Part shown: one piece after another, positions 62,551 through 64,000 of the stretch
Position numbering within the stretch: position 1 is the first letter of the stretch
Layout: each line of letters opens with the position of its first letter
NCBI RefSeq assembly: GCF_020410765.1
Contig: NZ_CP084541.1
Span: 1,173,001-1,237,000, forward strand
DNA length: 64,000 bases
Reading direction: 5' to 3'
DNA from: Streptomyces marincola
GTDB taxonomy: Bacteria; Actinomycetota; Actinomycetes; Streptomycetales; Streptomycetaceae
Program-made: the position numbers and the translations under genes
The notes under the pieces: generated by a model
The model's input: only the letters and a program-made list of their open reading frames with translations
Told to the model about the DNA's origin: nothing
Databases searched by the model: none

Positions 62551-62566
62551 CGTCGCGATCGCGACG
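62551..62566. repeat. 16-bp perfect palindrome after the SLT gene
   Basis: CGTCGCGATCGCGACG, complete symmetry, 5 bases after the SLT stop and directly before the terminator hairpin. Confidence 0.6.
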
Positions 62567-62567
62567 T

Positions 62568-62610
62568 CCGAACGGCCGTGCCCCGCACCGCGCGGGGCAC
62601 GGCCGTTCGG
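62568..62610. terminator. Bidirectional terminator, 19-bp perfect stem
   Basis: Arms 62568-62586 and 62592-62610 with a 5-base loop, between the convergent SLT and molybdoenzyme genes. Confidence 0.85.
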
Positions 62611-62619
62611 CGTTCGGAT

Positions 62620-63258
62620 CTAGAGTTCGGGGCCCTCGCCCGGCTGCTCCTGGTAGGAGTAGCGCTGCTCGCGCCAGGGGTCACCGATGTTGTGGTAGCC
62701 CCGCTCCTCCCAGAACCCGCGCCGGTCGGCCGTCATGTACTCGACACCGCGGACCCATTTGGGGCCCTTCCACGCGTACAGGTGCGGCACCGCCAGGCGC
62801 ACGGGGAAGCCGTGCTCGGCCGTCAGCAGCTCACCGTCCCTGTGGGTGGCGAACACGGTGTGCCCGGCCGCGAAGTCCTCGATCCGCAGGTTCGCGCTGT
62901 AGCCGTACTCGGCCCACACCATCACGTGCGTGACCCCGGGGGCGGGCGGGACGAGGGCGAGGAGCGTGCGCGCCCGCACCCCGCCCCACTCGACGTCCCG
63001 CATGCTGAACTTGGTCACGCAGTGCAGGTCCGCCAGGACGGTCTCGTGGGGCAGCGCGGAGAACTCCTCGTGGGTCCAGCAGCGCTTGTCCCCGTCGGCC
63101 GTGGCTCCGAAGACGCGGAACTCCCAGCGTTCCGGCCGAAACCTCGGCACCGGCCCGTAGTGCGTGACGGGCCACCCGCGCTGGGGGCGCTGCCCCGGCG
63201 GGAGCCCGTCCGCGTCCGGCCGGCGCTCTCCTCCCCCGCGGCTGTCCGGCTGACCCAT
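62620..63258 (-). CDS. Molybdopterin-dependent oxidoreductase (sulfite-oxidase/YedY-like)
   Basis: 212 aa soluble protein of the sulfite-oxidase fold. The molybdenum cysteine lies in DLHCVTKFS; WEFRVFGA, GHTVFATHRDGELL and EHGFPVRLAVPHLYAWKGPKWV are typical. It has no signal peptide and no dimerisation domain, so it resembles the small cytoplasmic YedY/MsrP-like group. Redox partner unknown. Confidence 0.87.
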   Translation of the reverse strand: MGQPDSRGGGERRPDADGLPPGQRPQRGWPVTHYGPVPRFRPERWEFRVFGATADGDKRCWTHEEFSALPHETVLADLHCVTKFSMRDVEWGGVRARTLLALVPPAPGVTHVMVWAEYGYSANLRIEDFAAGHTVFATHRDGELLTAEHGFPVRLAVPHLYAWKGPKWVRGVEYMTADRRGFWEERGYHNIGDPWREQRYSYQEQPGEGPEL

Positions 63259-63347
63259 GCGTCCATGGTGTCAGACCCGCTCGGCGGGCTCGCACCGCCA
63301 CCCCGCAAGCCGCCCCGACCTGCACGAACGACGCGGAATCCGGCCAA

Positions 63348-63366
63348 TTCGGTAAGCCTTCGCTTA
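63348..63366 (+). promoter_or_regulatory. Possible IdeR/DmdR iron box
   Basis: TTCGGTAAGCCTTCGCTTA matches the consensus iron box at about 12 of 19 positions and contains a GTAAGC/GCTTAC dyad extending to 63367. The match is moderate, but a bacterioferritin gene follows. Confidence 0.45.
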
Positions 63367-63472
63367 CTGGACGGATCGCCTCGGCGGTGCCACGATGCGC
63401 GTTCAGCCACACCACGACCGGGCACCGGAACAGGACACCGGTCCTGACGATCGCAGCCGATCACCACGCCGG

Positions 63473-63509
63473 CGAGACCCGACGAAGAACCGACGAGACC
63501 CGACGAAGA
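63473..63509 (+). repeat. 16-bp direct repeat in bfr leader
   Basis: CGAGACCCGACGAAGA at 63473-63488 and 63494-63509, a 21-bp period, in a purine-rich stretch. Confidence 0.6.
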
Positions 63510-63551
63510 CCCAGAAGAGCCGGAAAAGCCGAAGAGAAGGAGCGCGCCGCC

Positions 63552-64000
63552 ATGCAGGGCGACCCCGAGGTCATCGAGTTCCTGAACGAGCAGCTGACCG
63601 CCGAACTCACCGCCATCAACCAGTACTTCCTGCACGCCAAGATGCAGGAGCACTTCGGGTGGACGAAGCTCGCCGCCTACACCCGCGCCGAGTCGTTCGA
63701 CGAGATGCGGCACGCCGAGGTGCTCACCGACCGCATTCTCTTCCTCGAAGGACTGCCGAACTACCAGCGGCTGTTCCACGTGCGGGTCGGCCAGACCGTC
63801 ACCGAGATGTTCCAGGCCGACCGGCAGATCGAGGTGGAGGCGATCGACCGCCTCAGGCGCGGCATCGAGGTGATGCGGGCCAAGGGGGACGTCACCTCGG
63901 CCAACATCTTCGAGGACATCCTCAAGGACGAGGAGCACCACATCGACTACCTCGACACGCAGCTCGACCTCGTCGACAAGCTGGGTGAGGCGCTCTACCT
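63552..64000 (+). CDS. bfr: Bacterioferritin, N-terminal part (runs off the window)
   Basis: At least 149 residues; the family is about 160-170. The start is MQGDPEVIEFLNEQLTAEL. The ferroxidase glutamates and histidines are visible in LTAELTAINQYF, ESFDEMRHAEVL (Met is the heme ligand) and EDILKDEEHHIDYLDTQ. It stores iron and protects against oxidative damage. ATG 63552 follows GAAGGAG. The gene was found outside the listed frames because its stop lies beyond 64000. Confidence 0.95.
   Translation, partial: MQGDPEVIEFLNEQLTAELTAINQYFLHAKMQEHFGWTKLAAYTRAESFDEMRHAEVLTDRILFLEGLPNYQRLFHVRVGQTVTEMFQADRQIEVEAIDRLRRGIEVMRAKGDVTSANIFEDILKDEEHHIDYLDTQLDLVDKLGEALY

Overview
The window is a GC-rich (roughly 73%) actinobacterial chromosome segment that looks like Streptomyces or a close Streptomycetaceae relative. 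The signs are strong third-position GC, frequent GTG starts, 4-base start/stop overlaps, TAGGxT-type -10 boxes, rare TTA codons, a translational T-box before ileS, and the gene order hisD - dnaE - lspA - ileS - divIVA - division/cell-wall (dcw) cluster - metF/thi - PASTA kinase - bfr, which is the conserved core order of Streptomyces. No tRNA, rRNA, insertion sequence, prophage or CRISPR array was found.

Layout. 1-7.1 kb: start of a histidine operon (hisD, then hisC running off the left edge), a LON-substrate-binding-domain protein, a YbaK-type tRNA deacylase, an ABC-2 exporter pair and an NYN-domain protein. 7.1-7.97 kb: a small accessory patch with a 41-aa basic protein, a TTA-containing 83-aa ORF, a 13-bp tandem repeat and two long hairpins. 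7.97-20.1 kb: dnaE, a DsbA-like thioredoxin protein, a receptor-type Ser/Thr kinase, an ABM-domain protein, a dienelactone-hydrolase-like protein, an MscS channel, an RluD-type pseudouridine synthase, lspA and a DksA/TraR zinc-finger protein. 20.2-23.7 kb: T-box and ileS. 23.7-41.9 kb: on the minus strand, rsmH-ftsL-ftsI-murE-murF-mraY-murD-ftsW-murG-ftsQ-ftsZ-pgeF-yggS-sepF-yggT-divIVA, mostly joined by 4-base overlaps. It lacks mraZ, murC and ftsA here, as expected for Streptomyces. 42.1-47.6 kb: a frameshifted beta-carbonic anhydrase and a MoxR/DUF58/transglutaminase operon. 47.7-53.5 kb: DUF3040 protein, methyltransferase, HEPN protein, a TTA-containing TetR regulator, a CrtI-like FAD enzyme and a tail-rich membrane protein. 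53.5-59.4 kb: metF-thiE, an Rv2175c-like DNA-binding protein, an FAD reductase, and a TPP-riboswitch-controlled thiO-thiS-thiG operon. 59.5-64 kb: a PASTA Ser/Thr kinase, a structured leader and a secreted SLT muralytic protein, a YedY-like molybdoenzyme and the 5' part of bacterioferritin.

How the parts fit: the dcw cluster makes lipid II and the septum. DivIVA, SepF and FtsZ place growth and division, and the PASTA kinase and SLT protein are likely to sense or remodel peptidoglycan. ThiE, ThiO, ThiS and ThiG supply thiamin under TPP feedback, and ileS responds to uncharged tRNA-Ile. Most of the window is ordinary core genome and I did not find a convincing new multi-gene system. The observations most worth a second look are the frameshift in the carbonic anhydrase, the strongly structured regulatory regions (ftsZ leader, SLT leader, 13-bp repeat array, ftsI-murE palindrome), the cluster of likely leaderless starts, and the two TTA-containing genes.
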